38,164 nucleotides of DNA. It comes from DASYML01 sp036399835 (GTDB lineage Bacteria; Acidobacteriota; Blastocatellia; Pyrinomonadales; Pyrinomonadaceae). Both the position numbers and the translations under genes were made by a program. A model generated the notes under the pieces. It was not told where the DNA came from and did no database searches. It was given only the letters and a program-made list of their open reading frames with translations. Location: contig DASWMI010000221.1 of NCBI GenBank assembly GCA_036399835.1, forward strand, positions 1 to 38,164, read 5' to 3'. Positions 16,494 through 24,710 of this stretch are shown here, one piece after another. Position 1 is the stretch's first letter; each line of letters begins with the position of its first letter.

Positions 16494-17270
16494 TCATCTC
16501 TGCTTTTCAACCTCAAGACGAAGCGTTTCGATATAAGCGCGGGCATACTCTTCTTCGGATTTAAGAAAGTTTTCGGGCGTTTCAAGCATGAGCAGGCGAC
16601 CTGCGCGCATCAAGGCTATGCGCGAGCCGAGCAGCAGGGCTTCGCGCACGTCATGCGTGACGAAGATCACTGTCTTATGCAGACGACGGCTCAGCTCTCG
16701 AAACTCTCTTTGCAGCGCGGCGCGCGTCAAAGGGTCCAGCGCGCCGAAAGGCTCATCCATCAAGAGCAGCGGCGGGTCTGCGGCTAGCGCACGCGCCACT
16801 CCGACGCGTTGCCTCTGCCCGCCGGACAGCTCACGCGGATAGCGCCTGGCAAAAGTTTCATGGTCCAGCCCGACGAGCGAGAGCAATTCCCGCACACGCT
16901 CGCGCACGCGCGCGGCCTCCCAGCCTTCCAACTCCGGCACGAGCGCGACGTTGCGCTCGACTGTGAAATGCGGGAACAGCCCGGCCTCCTGTATGACATA
17001 GCCCGTCTGCCTGCGCAATCGAATCGCATCCCATTCGCTCGTCAGCTTGCCGGAGACGTAAACCTCGCCCGCAGTGGGCAGCAGCAGGCGATTGATGAGC
17101 TTGAGAGAAGTCGTCTTGCCGCAGCCGGACTCGCCCAAAAGTACGAGCGTCTCTCCCTCGCCGATATTCAAATTGAGATCGGAAATGATGGGCGACTGCG
17201 CATTCGGCATACTAAAGCTGACGTGACGAAATTGGACCACAGCGGCAGCTTCTTGGTGGGAGGCAGGCAT
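16494..17270 (-). CDS. egtV: ABC transporter ATP-binding protein (EgtV/OpuCA-like, no CBS domains)
   Basis: 258 residues with a full set of nucleotide-binding motifs: Walker A GESGCGKTT, Q-loop YVIQEAGLFPH (typical of quaternary-amine importers), signature LSGGQRQRVGVARAL, Walker B LLLMDEPFGALD and H-loop FVTHD. The protein ends soon after the core (EYARAYIETLRLEVEKQR) and lacks the C-terminal CBS pair used for osmosensing in OpuA/OpuC ATPases. It lies 24 bases after the ligase gene and upstream of the fused permease, so it is the energising subunit of that transporter. No CBS plus the egt context favours the ergothioneine-type EgtV assignment, but this is inference. Confidence 0.85.
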   Translation of the reverse strand: MPASHQEAAAVVQFRHVSFSMPNAQSPIISDLNLNIGEGETLVLLGESGCGKTTSLKLINRLLLPTAGEVYVSGKLTSEWDAIRLRRQTGYVIQEAGLFPHFTVERNVALVPELEGWEAARVRERVRELLSLVGLDHETFARRYPRELSGGQRQRVGVARALAADPPLLLMDEPFGALDPLTRAALQREFRELSRRLHKTVIFVTHDVREALLLGSRIALMRAGRLLMLETPENFLKSEEEYARAYIETLRLEVEKQR

Positions 17271-17294
17271 GTTTGGAATTTGATTCTCTTTTGC

Positions 17295-18731
17295 TCAGGC
17301 AGTTCTCAAATAATCTATCAATCGCTCGACAGAGCCATGCCATGAGCCGTGCCAGTTGCGTAGCAGAATATCAGCCGGGCAAGCTTCATCTTCAAAGACC
17401 AGCTCGCGCAAGGCATCCAGGTATTTCAACTCTGCGGGCGCTATTCTGCCCAGACCCTCTGCGGCGAGCGAGATCGTCTCTCTCGCCAGGCCGAGAACGT
17501 CAACGCCCGCGTGTCGGGCCTCAAGCGCGTGGCGCGCGACCGACTCCTGCAAGGTGCGCATCTCTACCTGGTCCAGTTTCGGCGCGAGACGCAGGGCCTC
17601 ATCAAGCGTCGCCCCGTCGTACATCAAGCCTTTCCAAAGGGCCTGGAGCGCCATCGCCATCGAAGGCTTGCCGCAATCCGCGCTGCGCAGCTCTATGTAT
17701 TGCTTGAGGCGAGCTTCGGTGAAGATCGTCGTCAGGTGGTCGGTCCAATCCTGAAAGACTGGCCGCGCGCCGCCCGTGCAGCCGTCCAGAAATGCGCCGA
17801 ACTCAAGACCGCTGGCTTCGCTTGAATAAGATTTATCGCGTCGCGTAAAGATGATGGGTACGCTCAAAGTGTAAGCGACGAAATCTTGTATGGAGAAGCC
17901 TTCATCAAAGCTCGGCGGCGAGCATCCGGCGCGCGCTGTGTCTGTCTCAAGCCAGACGGCGGCGCGCGTGGACTTATAGCCAGACGGCGCTCCGTCTTCA
18001 AAAGGCGAGTTGGCGAAGATGGCCGTGACGACGGGCGCGAGGTGATTGCCGAGGATGAATTTCTTCGCCAGGTCTTCCTCCGAGCCGTAATCAAGGTTAG
18101 CCTGGATGGCACAGGTGCGACACATCATGTCCCAGGCGCGCGCGCCGCGCGTTCCCAGATAGGGGCGCATGACGGCGTAACGCGGCTTGGGAAACCAGCG
18201 CTGCTCGGCGGCGGTCCTTAAGGGGTCAAAGCCAGCCGCGAGGAAGATCAGCCCGCGCGCGGAGGCGACCTCTTTGAGCTGGACCAGAAAAGCTCGCATG
18301 TCGCGCTCAAGCTCTGCCAGGCTGCCGTGAGGCACGCCGGAAAACTCTACCTGCCCGCCCGGCTCAACCGTCAGACGCTCGCCTGAAAGCCCCTCCGTCT
18401 CGGTCAGGATACCGCTTTCGTAAGAGAGTTGGCCGCTCGCGCGAGAGAGGCCGAGCAGGACCTGCTGGACCTGCGCGGCATCCAGCCTTTCCAGGCTGCG
18501 CACGTCATAACCGAAAAGCTCGAATTCAAGTCCGCACTTCCACTGCGGCTGCGGCTTGGCCCCGCGCCGCAGGTGGTCCACGAAGAGCGAGGTGGAGGCC
18601 CTTGAGATAGCGGCTTGCGATGGAATGGCCGCGAGAGGGCTTGCGCCCTCGGCCTCTGCTTCGGCCTCCAACAACGCCAGCTCAGCTATCATGCAGGCGT
18701 CTGCTTCTCCTCTTTCTGCGGGTCGGGTCAT
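17295..18731 (-). CDS. egtA: Plant-type glutamate-cysteine ligase (GCS2; EgtA/GshA role)
   Basis: 478 residues. The GCS2 landmarks are visible in order: WKCGLEFELFGYD (ATP/Glu site), RLTVEPGGQVEFSG, MMCRTCAIQANLDYGSEEDL, AAVWLETDTARAG, FEDGAP in the NSPFEDG loop, DEGFSIQDFVAYTLSVPI, and YIELRSADC. This resembles the plant/alphaproteobacterial ligase more than mycobacterial EgtA. The enzyme makes gamma-glutamylcysteine from Glu, Cys and ATP in the cytosol, the sulfur donor for type-I EgtB and the first step to glutathione. No glutathione synthase is adjacent, so supply for ergothioneine is the likelier job here (inference). It starts 26 bases after egtD ends and is followed 24 bases later by the ABC ATPase. 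Confidence 0.85.
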   Translation of the reverse strand: MTRPAERGEADACMIAELALLEAEAEAEGASPLAAIPSQAAISRASTSLFVDHLRRGAKPQPQWKCGLEFELFGYDVRSLERLDAAQVQQVLLGLSRASGQLSYESGILTETEGLSGERLTVEPGGQVEFSGVPHGSLAELERDMRAFLVQLKEVASARGLIFLAAGFDPLRTAAEQRWFPKPRYAVMRPYLGTRGARAWDMMCRTCAIQANLDYGSEEDLAKKFILGNHLAPVVTAIFANSPFEDGAPSGYKSTRAAVWLETDTARAGCSPPSFDEGFSIQDFVAYTLSVPIIFTRRDKSYSSEASGLEFGAFLDGCTGGARPVFQDWTDHLTTIFTEARLKQYIELRSADCGKPSMAMALQALWKGLMYDGATLDEALRLAPKLDQVEMRTLQESVARHALEARHAGVDVLGLARETISLAAEGLGRIAPAELKYLDALRELVFEDEACPADILLRNWHGSWHGSVERLIDYLRTA

Positions 18732-18757
18732 GCGAGAGTTTAACTTTTGAGCCAGCG

Positions 18758-19771
18758 TCAGGCTGCGAGAAAAAGGTTGCTACTGAACTGTTGCTGCTGG
18801 TCCAGCCAGGTTCTCGACAGCTCAAAGCCCGTCACACGGGCCAGTTGCGATAGTCCGTCCAGATCGTACTTGTATGAATTCTCCGTGTGTATGCGCTCGC
18901 CAGCCGCAAAGCTGGCCTGCATCCCCAGACGGCGAATGGGAATCCTTTGCGCCCGCTCGCTCACCAGATAGATTTCAACGCGGCCCAAAGCTTCGTTGTA
19001 AATGGCTTCGTGCCTAAACGAGCGTAAATCAAAGGAGGCTTCAAGCTCGTGGTTGATGCGCGCGAGCAGGTTGAGGTTAAAGGCAGCGGTCACGCCGAGC
19101 GCATCATCGTAAGCTGCTTCGAGGCTGCGAGCAGACTTCTTGAGGTCCGCGCCGAGCAGTAGACCGTCGCCCGCGCTGAGGACGCCGCGCAGCGCAAGCA
19201 GAAATCTACGCGCTTCGTCCATATCGAAATTGCCTATGTTCGAGCCTAAAAAGAGCGCGAGCGTGCGGCCTCTCTCTTCCGCATGAAGCGCCGCCAGCCC
19301 GTCATAGTAATCGCTCGCGTAAGCAGTGATGCGCAGCTCCGTGTATGACTGCAAGAGCACGCGCGAGCTTTGTTCAAGCGCGGAAGCCGAGATGTCAACA
19401 GGGATGTAGTGAAGCTCGCTTTGCTCTTTCAAGATGGCCTCTATAATCCGGCGCGTTTTGGCTGCGCTGCCGCTGCCCATCTCAAGCAGCGTCTTGTGGC
19501 CCTTGATCGAAGAGGTTATCTCTTCGGCAGAGCGCGAGAGAATCTCGTCTTCGGCGCGCGTCAGGTAATACTCCGGCAGCAGGCAGATGGCATCGAAGAG
19601 CCGCGACCCCAGCTCGTCGTAAAAATATTTAGGGAAGAGCCTGCGCGGATTGCTTGAGAGACCGCGCCGCACGTCTTCCGCAAAGCTTGCCTGTAAGTCT
19701 GACCGCACAAGATTGTGGACGGTCAGTCTATCTTCAGAGACAAGCGCAGGGGTCTGTTGTGCCACACTCAT
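18758..19771 (-). CDS. egtD: L-histidine N-alpha-methyltransferase EgtD
   Basis: 337 residues, the usual length. Diagnostic stretches are present throughout: LFPKYFYDELGSRLFDAICL, LPEYYLTRAEDEIL, the SAM-binding LLEMGSGSAAKTRRII, PVDISASALEQSS, LFLGSNIGNFDMDEARRFL, and the histidine-site region ERIHTENSYKYD. EgtD trimethylates the amino group of histidine with three SAM to give hercynine, the first step of ergothioneine synthesis, in the cytosol. It is the first gene of the minus-strand operon and diverges from egtB across a short shared upstream region. AAAGGA is very close to the ATG, so the GTG two codons on is an alternative start. Confidence 0.95.
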   Translation of the reverse strand: MSVAQQTPALVSEDRLTVHNLVRSDLQASFAEDVRRGLSSNPRRLFPKYFYDELGSRLFDAICLLPEYYLTRAEDEILSRSAEEITSSIKGHKTLLEMGSGSAAKTRRIIEAILKEQSELHYIPVDISASALEQSSRVLLQSYTELRITAYASDYYDGLAALHAEERGRTLALFLGSNIGNFDMDEARRFLLALRGVLSAGDGLLLGADLKKSARSLEAAYDDALGVTAAFNLNLLARINHELEASFDLRSFRHEAIYNEALGRVEIYLVSERAQRIPIRRLGMQASFAAGERIHTENSYKYDLDGLSQLARVTGFELSRTWLDQQQQFSSNLFLAA

Positions 19772-19828
19772 TTCCTTTAACAGAAAAATTCAATCCGCTA
19801 TCCAGAGGCTCGCTGGCCGACGCTTGCT

Positions 19829-21241
19829 ATGATAGCTTATTGCGGTCCATTATCAATACGCGGCTGGTCTGCTTTCAGATTTCACGCGCCATTAAGATTG
19901 TCAGAGGTAAACGGAAAGTTGGCGAATCCCAGGGCCGAAGAGATTGCTCACAAGCTGTTGGCCGCGCGCGCCGACACGCTCCGTCTTTTCGACCTCGCGC
20001 GCGAGCAGGACCTGCACCTCAGCCCTGGCTTCGGCTTGCGCCCCATTATCTGGCATCTGGCCCACATAGGCGTCTTCGAGGCTTACTGGATTTATCGCCG
20101 GATGAAGGGCGAGAATACGCCCGACGAACGCTACGAGCGCATCTTCGACCCGATTCATACGCCGCGCGAAGAATCCAAAAATCTTCCCTCGCGCAGCGAG
20201 ATGGAGAGCTATCTGGCGCGCGTCCGCGAAGGCACGCTCAGCTACCTGTTTGAAGTCAGCTTTGAAGACTCGAACCCGCTGCTCCGAGATGGCTACATCT
20301 TTCAACTAATCCTCGAACACGAATATCAGCACCAGGAAACGCTCGCCTACCTTTTTCATCTGCTCAGCCCTGAGAAGAAAACGCGTCCCCTGATCGAAGA
20401 ACTGGACCAGGTAAGCTTTTTATCGAAGAGAGAGTTAGCGAAGACCGAGCCGCCGCATGACATGCTGACTATCCCCACAGGGCCTTTCCCTCTGGGAGCC
20501 GTCTCGAACGGTTTTGTTTACGATAACGAGCTGCCCGCGCACACAGTAGAGCTGGCGGCCTTCAAGATAGCTCGCCTCTTAACAACCAATGAAGAGTACG
20601 CGGACTTTATCGCGTCGGGCGGTTATGAGCGGCGCGAGTTTTGGAGCGATGAAGGCTGGGCCTTCAGGGAGCAAGAGAACTGGACCAGCCCGCTTTACTG
20701 GAAACGCGACGGCAAGTGCTGGCGCGTGCAAACGATGTTCGAGGAAGAAGAGCTAAAACCCGACCATCCCGTGACGGGCGTGAGCTGGTACGAGGCGGAA
20801 GCCTACACGCGTTTTCGCGGGCTGCGGCTGCCGACGGAAGCCGAGTGGGAAAAGGCCGCTTCATGGAATCCGGCGCGAGAGCGTAAACAAAAGTTCGGCT
20901 CGAACGACACGCCGCCCGCCCCCTTCTCCTTAAATTTCGATTTTCGTTACTGGTCCACCACGCCCGTCGGCAGCTTTTCCGCGAGCGCCAGCCCCTACGG
21001 CTGCCTGGATATGCTCGGCAATCTCTGGGAATGGACCAATGATCCGTTCTCAGGCTATCCGGGCTTTGAAGCCTTCCCCTACACGGAATATTCGCAGCTC
21101 TGGTTCGACGGCGACCACCGCGTGCTCAAGGGCGGCTCATGGGCCACGCGCGCGCCCATCCTGCGCGTCTCCTTCCGCAACTTCTTCCGGCGTCACTTCC
21201 GCCTAGGCTTCGCAGGTCTGCGCTGCGCTGCGGACACCTGA
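19829..21241 (+). CDS. egtB: Hercynine oxygenase / sulfoxide synthase EgtB
   Basis: Up to 470 residues. An N-terminal DinB-like four-helix domain holds the iron ligands: WHLAHIG (His79) and HEYQHQE (His164, His168). The C-terminal part is an FGE-sulfatase fold with TGVSWYEAEAYTRFRGLRLP, TEAEWEKAA, GNLWEWTNDPF and FRNFFRRHFRLGFAGLRCA. The enzyme joins a sulfur donor to hercynine with O2 at a non-heme iron. The ATG at 19829 lacks a ribosome-binding site and the first 30 residues look non-conserved; TTG at 19919 (just after AGAGG) is a plausible real start. It diverges from egtD. Whether the donor is Cys or gamma-Glu-Cys is not decidable by eye. Confidence 0.9.
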   Translation: MIAYCGPLSIRGWSAFRFHAPLRLSEVNGKLANPRAEEIAHKLLAARADTLRLFDLAREQDLHLSPGFGLRPIIWHLAHIGVFEAYWIYRRMKGENTPDERYERIFDPIHTPREESKNLPSRSEMESYLARVREGTLSYLFEVSFEDSNPLLRDGYIFQLILEHEYQHQETLAYLFHLLSPEKKTRPLIEELDQVSFLSKRELAKTEPPHDMLTIPTGPFPLGAVSNGFVYDNELPAHTVELAAFKIARLLTTNEEYADFIASGGYERREFWSDEGWAFREQENWTSPLYWKRDGKCWRVQTMFEEEELKPDHPVTGVSWYEAEAYTRFRGLRLPTEAEWEKAASWNPARERKQKFGSNDTPPAPFSLNFDFRYWSTTPVGSFSASASPYGCLDMLGNLWEWTNDPFSGYPGFEAFPYTEYSQLWFDGDHRVLKGGSWATRAPILRVSFRNFFRRHFRLGFAGLRCAADT

Positions 21242-21295
21242 GATTGTTTGATTCAACTATCACTGCCTTTTCGACAGCGGCTTCGCACTGGCCTC

Positions 21296-24109
21296 TCAAT
21301 CTTTGATAGTCAGTCCTTCAACCGCCTCGACCCTGACCTTTTGCGTCGCCTTCTTTTCTCCGACCGTGAGGGTCACTGTGTATTCGCCGGGCCGGACCAG
21401 TCTTGGCTGACCGCCACCGCCACCTCCGCCGCCTCCGCCCTCTTCAGCGTCCGGCTGCAAGTTCCAGACGACGCGGTTGATTTCGGGCACGGGAGTTCCG
21501 CTCAATTTCCTGATGGTCCTCCCGCTGGCATCCGCGATGTTGATTGAATAGTCCTCGCCCGTATATCTCTTCAGATAAAAACTGATGTATGTGCCGAAGG
21601 GCGGGTTGGGAGCTTTGAAGACGCCCTTGCCGGAATATTCGTCGCTGCCGGGCAGGTAGTAGAACTCGAGGCCCGTGCGTATGGAGAAGAGATGCAGGTC
21701 GGAATTCAGAACTTCGGGCGTCAGCTCTTCGAGCGGGCGTATGTCGTCCATGATGTAGAGCGAGCGCCCGTGCGTGGCGATAATCAGGTCGCGTTCGCGT
21801 GGGTGGACCAGTATATCGTCAACCGCGACGGTTGGCAGGCCCGGCATAAATCTGGTCCAGCGCCCGCCGCGATCAAAAGAGACGTAAAAGCCAAACTCCG
21901 TCCCGGCGAAAAGCAGGTTCTTGTTGACAGGGTCTTCGCGGATGACCTTGACGGGATTGTTGCGCGGGATGTTTGCGGCGATTGATTTCCAGCTTTTGCC
22001 GTAGTCGGTCGTGATAAAAAGCAGGGGCGTGTAGACATCATTGCGATGCCCGTCAATCGCCACGAAAGCCGTGCCTTCATCAAAATGCGAAGCCTCCACG
22101 CGGCTGACCCAGAGACCCTTCGCCTCGCGCGGCAAGTTGGCCGTGAGGTCCGCCCAATCCCGCCCGTCGTTGCGCGTCAGCCAGACCTTACCGTCGTCCG
22201 TCCCAGTCCAGATGAGGCCGCGCGTGAGCATTGATTCTGAGATGGTATAGATCGCGCCGTTGGTCTCAGCGCCGGAGCCTGCCGTGGTGATGCGTTGGAC
22301 GTCCTGCGTGGAAAGATCAGGGCTGATGGCCTCCCATTTATCTCCGCGCTCGGTCAGCTTGAAGAGGCGATTGCCGCCTAGATAAAGCACCGTATTGTCG
22401 AAGTGTGAAATCCAGAAGGGGCTGGTCCAGTTAAAGCGAAAAGCAGGCTGGCCCTCTTTGGCCGCGGGCTGAATACTTTTGCGCTCGCCCGTCTTCAGGT
22501 TGAGACGCGAGATAGTGCCGTTCTGAGATTCCGTGTAGACGATAGAGGGATCGTTCGGGTCAATCGCGCAGTACATGCCATCGCCGCCGCCGAGCGATTG
22601 CCAGTTGGAGTTGGTGATGCCGTCGCGGTTGCGCGTCTGCGATGGTCCAATCCAGCTAAAGTTGTCCTGAAGCCCGCCCGCGATATTGTAAGGGCGCTGC
22701 ATATCCACCGCGACGCGATAAAATTCGCCGACGGGAAAATTGTTGATGTACTGCCACGAGTCCGAGCGGTTGTAGCTAGCGTAAACGCCGCCGTCCGTCC
22801 CGAGCAGCAGATGGTCCGGGTTGGCCGGGTCAATCCACAGCGCGTGTAAATCCGGATGAACGTTGCGCGCGCCGTTAGCGCGAAAAGTTTTCCCTCCATC
22901 ATCGGAAACGTGCAGGCCGAAGCCGAGCACGTAGATGCGCTTGTCGTCGTTGGGGTCAACGCGTATGACGCTGAAGTAGAAGGAGCGCGGGGCCAGTTCG
23001 TTGACGCGCTGCCACGTCTCGCCCTTATCGTCCGAGCGGAAAACGCCGCCCGCATGGCTCTTGTTCTCGGAGATGGGAACGCCGCCGCCGACATCAGACT
23101 CCATAACCGCGTAAACTACATTGGGATTCTTACGGTAAACATCCAGCCCTATGCGACCAGTCGAAGCGGGCAGACCCGTTGTGAGCTTCTTCCAGGTGCG
23201 GCCCGCGTCCGAAGTTTTATAGATGCCGCCGGTTGGTCCACCGCTCGTAAAACTGTAGGGCGTGCGCCTGCGATAGTACATCGCCGCGTAGAGCGTGTTG
23301 GGGTCGGACGGGTCCATGACCAGATCAATCGCACCCGTGTTCTCATCCACCTGCAAGAGAGGCGACCAGGTTTGCCCGCCGTCCGTCGTCTTATAAATGC
23401 CGCGCTCTTTGTTAGCTCCCCAGAGCCTGCCGAGCGCCGCGACATAGACAGTATTGGCATCCGTCGGGCTAATGATGACGCGCGAGATAATCTGGCTCTC
23501 TTTGAGACCCATGTTGGTCCAGGTCTGGCCTCCGTCCGTGGATTTGTAAACACCGTCGCCCCATGATGAGCTGTTGCGGCCATTCGGCTCGCCCGTCCCG
23601 ACCCAGATCATCTTGGAGTCTGTCGGCGCGATGGCGACCGCGCCCGTCGAGGCGACCGACTGGCGCTCGAAGATGCCGGACCAGCTCGTGCCGTTATCGT
23701 TTGACTTGATTAGACCGCCCGTGCCGAGCGCAACAATAATCGAGTAGGGCTTCTTCGGGTCAACGGTAATGTCAGCGACGCGACCTCCCATGTTCGCTGG
23801 ACCAATCGAGCGCCATTTCATCTGCTTGGCGATCAACTGGTAAGGCTCTGAAGCAGGCAACGGCTCCTCGCCGACGGGCCGCGTCGAGGGCTGCGGATTC
23901 TCAGTCGTCGTCTCCTCGCCAGGTGGATTGGTCCTCTGCTCTCGCGTCGTGCGTGTAGGTCGCGGCCTCTGCCTTTGCTGTTGCGCAAAGGCGAGAGAGG
24001 CCGCAGAGAGCATGATGGAAATGATGCAGCCGAGCGAGATGAGCCGGGCAATGTGGGGTCTTCGCGTTCGGCTGTGAAGCACGAGACGGCGAGATGACTT
24101 GGCGGTCAT
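21296..24109 (-). CDS. Secreted VPS10/sortilin-like BNR-repeat protein
   Basis: 937 residues. A basic N-terminus and hydrophobic stretch (about 20-42, ending FAQQ) form a long signal peptide, followed by a Pro/Thr/Arg/Glu-rich linker. From about residue 95 (MKWRSIGPANMGGRVADITV) runs a large beta-propeller with repeated Asp-box/BNR units such as GVYKSTDGGQTWTNMGL, GIYKTTDGGQTWSPLLQ and VFRSDDKGETWQRVNE. The C-terminal part resembles a FlgD-type sandwich (ASGRTIRKLSGTPV) interrupted by a run of about ten Gly. These proteins are abundant in Acidobacteriota and Bacteroidetes and are annotated as glycosyl-hydrolase-like without proven activity. AGGAG lies 12 bases before the ATG. It is convergent with egtB. 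Confidence 0.88.
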   Translation of the reverse strand: MTAKSSRRLVLHSRTRRPHIARLISLGCIISIMLSAASLAFAQQQRQRPRPTRTTREQRTNPPGEETTTENPQPSTRPVGEEPLPASEPYQLIAKQMKWRSIGPANMGGRVADITVDPKKPYSIIVALGTGGLIKSNDNGTSWSGIFERQSVASTGAVAIAPTDSKMIWVGTGEPNGRNSSSWGDGVYKSTDGGQTWTNMGLKESQIISRVIISPTDANTVYVAALGRLWGANKERGIYKTTDGGQTWSPLLQVDENTGAIDLVMDPSDPNTLYAAMYYRRRTPYSFTSGGPTGGIYKTSDAGRTWKKLTTGLPASTGRIGLDVYRKNPNVVYAVMESDVGGGVPISENKSHAGGVFRSDDKGETWQRVNELAPRSFYFSVIRVDPNDDKRIYVLGFGLHVSDDGGKTFRANGARNVHPDLHALWIDPANPDHLLLGTDGGVYASYNRSDSWQYINNFPVGEFYRVAVDMQRPYNIAGGLQDNFSWIGPSQTRNRDGITNSNWQSLGGGDGMYCAIDPNDPSIVYTESQNGTISRLNLKTGERKSIQPAAKEGQPAFRFNWTSPFWISHFDNTVLYLGGNRLFKLTERGDKWEAISPDLSTQDVQRITTAGSGAETNGAIYTISESMLTRGLIWTGTDDGKVWLTRNDGRDWADLTANLPREAKGLWVSRVEASHFDEGTAFVAIDGHRNDVYTPLLFITTDYGKSWKSIAANIPRNNPVKVIREDPVNKNLLFAGTEFGFYVSFDRGGRWTRFMPGLPTVAVDDILVHPRERDLIIATHGRSLYIMDDIRPLEELTPEVLNSDLHLFSIRTGLEFYYLPGSDEYSGKGVFKAPNPPFGTYISFYLKRYTGEDYSINIADASGRTIRKLSGTPVPEINRVVWNLQPDAEEGGGGGGGGGGQPRLVRPGEYTVTLTVGEKKATQKVRVEAVEGLTIKD

Positions 24110-24392
24110 GGGTTTCAGATTCTCCTGTGAAGAGTAGGAATTTACTAAACGGAACAGCCTGACATTGATGGTCTTCAGTTGCGCGTGAACGATACGGCGG
24201 GCCTGCCCCTCGTGTCAAACTTCCGTCTCAATCCGCACGGCTTTGATGCTCTTTCAACGGCTGCGAGCGAGATCGGCGACGCACTTGAATTTTAAGACAA
24301 GCAAGCCTAAGGGCTAGCTTCAGGGTTGGTCCTGACGACTGCTATCCGTTACACTTTTATCGAGCACCAATGACAACCGAAAGAGAGCCTTG

Positions 24393-24608
24393 ATGAGCGA
24401 GCTTAACGACCGACAGTGGGCCGTCTTGAGCGAGAAGGGATGCGAAGCATCGAATCTCACCTATGATGAAGCGGTGCAGCTTGTGCGCGGGCTGGCTGAA
24501 GAAAAGGTCCACGGCCTCTCGATCATCACGGATGAGGCGGCCCACCGCATCGCCCGCCGCAAAAACTCCCCGGACCCCGCGCACCTGCCAACTCTAAAAA
24601 AACACTAA
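24393..24608 (+). CDS. Small conserved-looking hypothetical protein
   Basis: 71 residues from the ATG at 24393 (MSELNDRQWAVLSEKGCEAS), with AGAGAG six bases upstream; a TTG one codon earlier is unlikely. The protein alternates helix-forming stretches (TYDEAVQLVRGLAEEKVHGL, SIITDEAAHRIARRK) and ends in a basic tail. No membrane helix or known motif. The DRQW..LSE and TYDEA..LV patterns give it real-protein character. It stands alone; the 283 bases upstream (24110-24392) show nothing else I can name. Function unknown. Confidence 0.6.
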   Translation: MSELNDRQWAVLSEKGCEASNLTYDEAVQLVRGLAEEKVHGLSIITDEAAHRIARRKNSPDPAHLPTLKKH

Positions 24609-24710
24609 ACACTCAACACAGAACGCTCAATAAAAAACAAACTGCCTTGACCGAAACCTCAAAGCCGAAAACTCAGAACTGAAAACTAAAAACTGAAAAC
24701 TGTTTACTGA
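24609..24710. repeat. A-rich low-complexity intergenic repeat
   Basis: The gap consists of short near-repeats: AAACACTAAACACTCAACAC, then around 24660-24705 repeated units of the form AAAACT(C/G/A)AGAACTGAAAAC. Composition differs sharply from the surroundings. It is non-coding and could act as a spacer or terminator-like element. Confidence 0.45.

Noticed and set aside
21405..21445. Gly-codon run in the VPS10/BNR gene as a microsatellite or frameshift site
   Set aside because: The frame stays open on both sides and a poly-Gly linker between propeller and C-terminal domain is a simple explanation.
24609..24710. A-rich repeats as a CRISPR-like array
   Set aside because: Units are too short and irregular, without constant repeat length or unique spacers.
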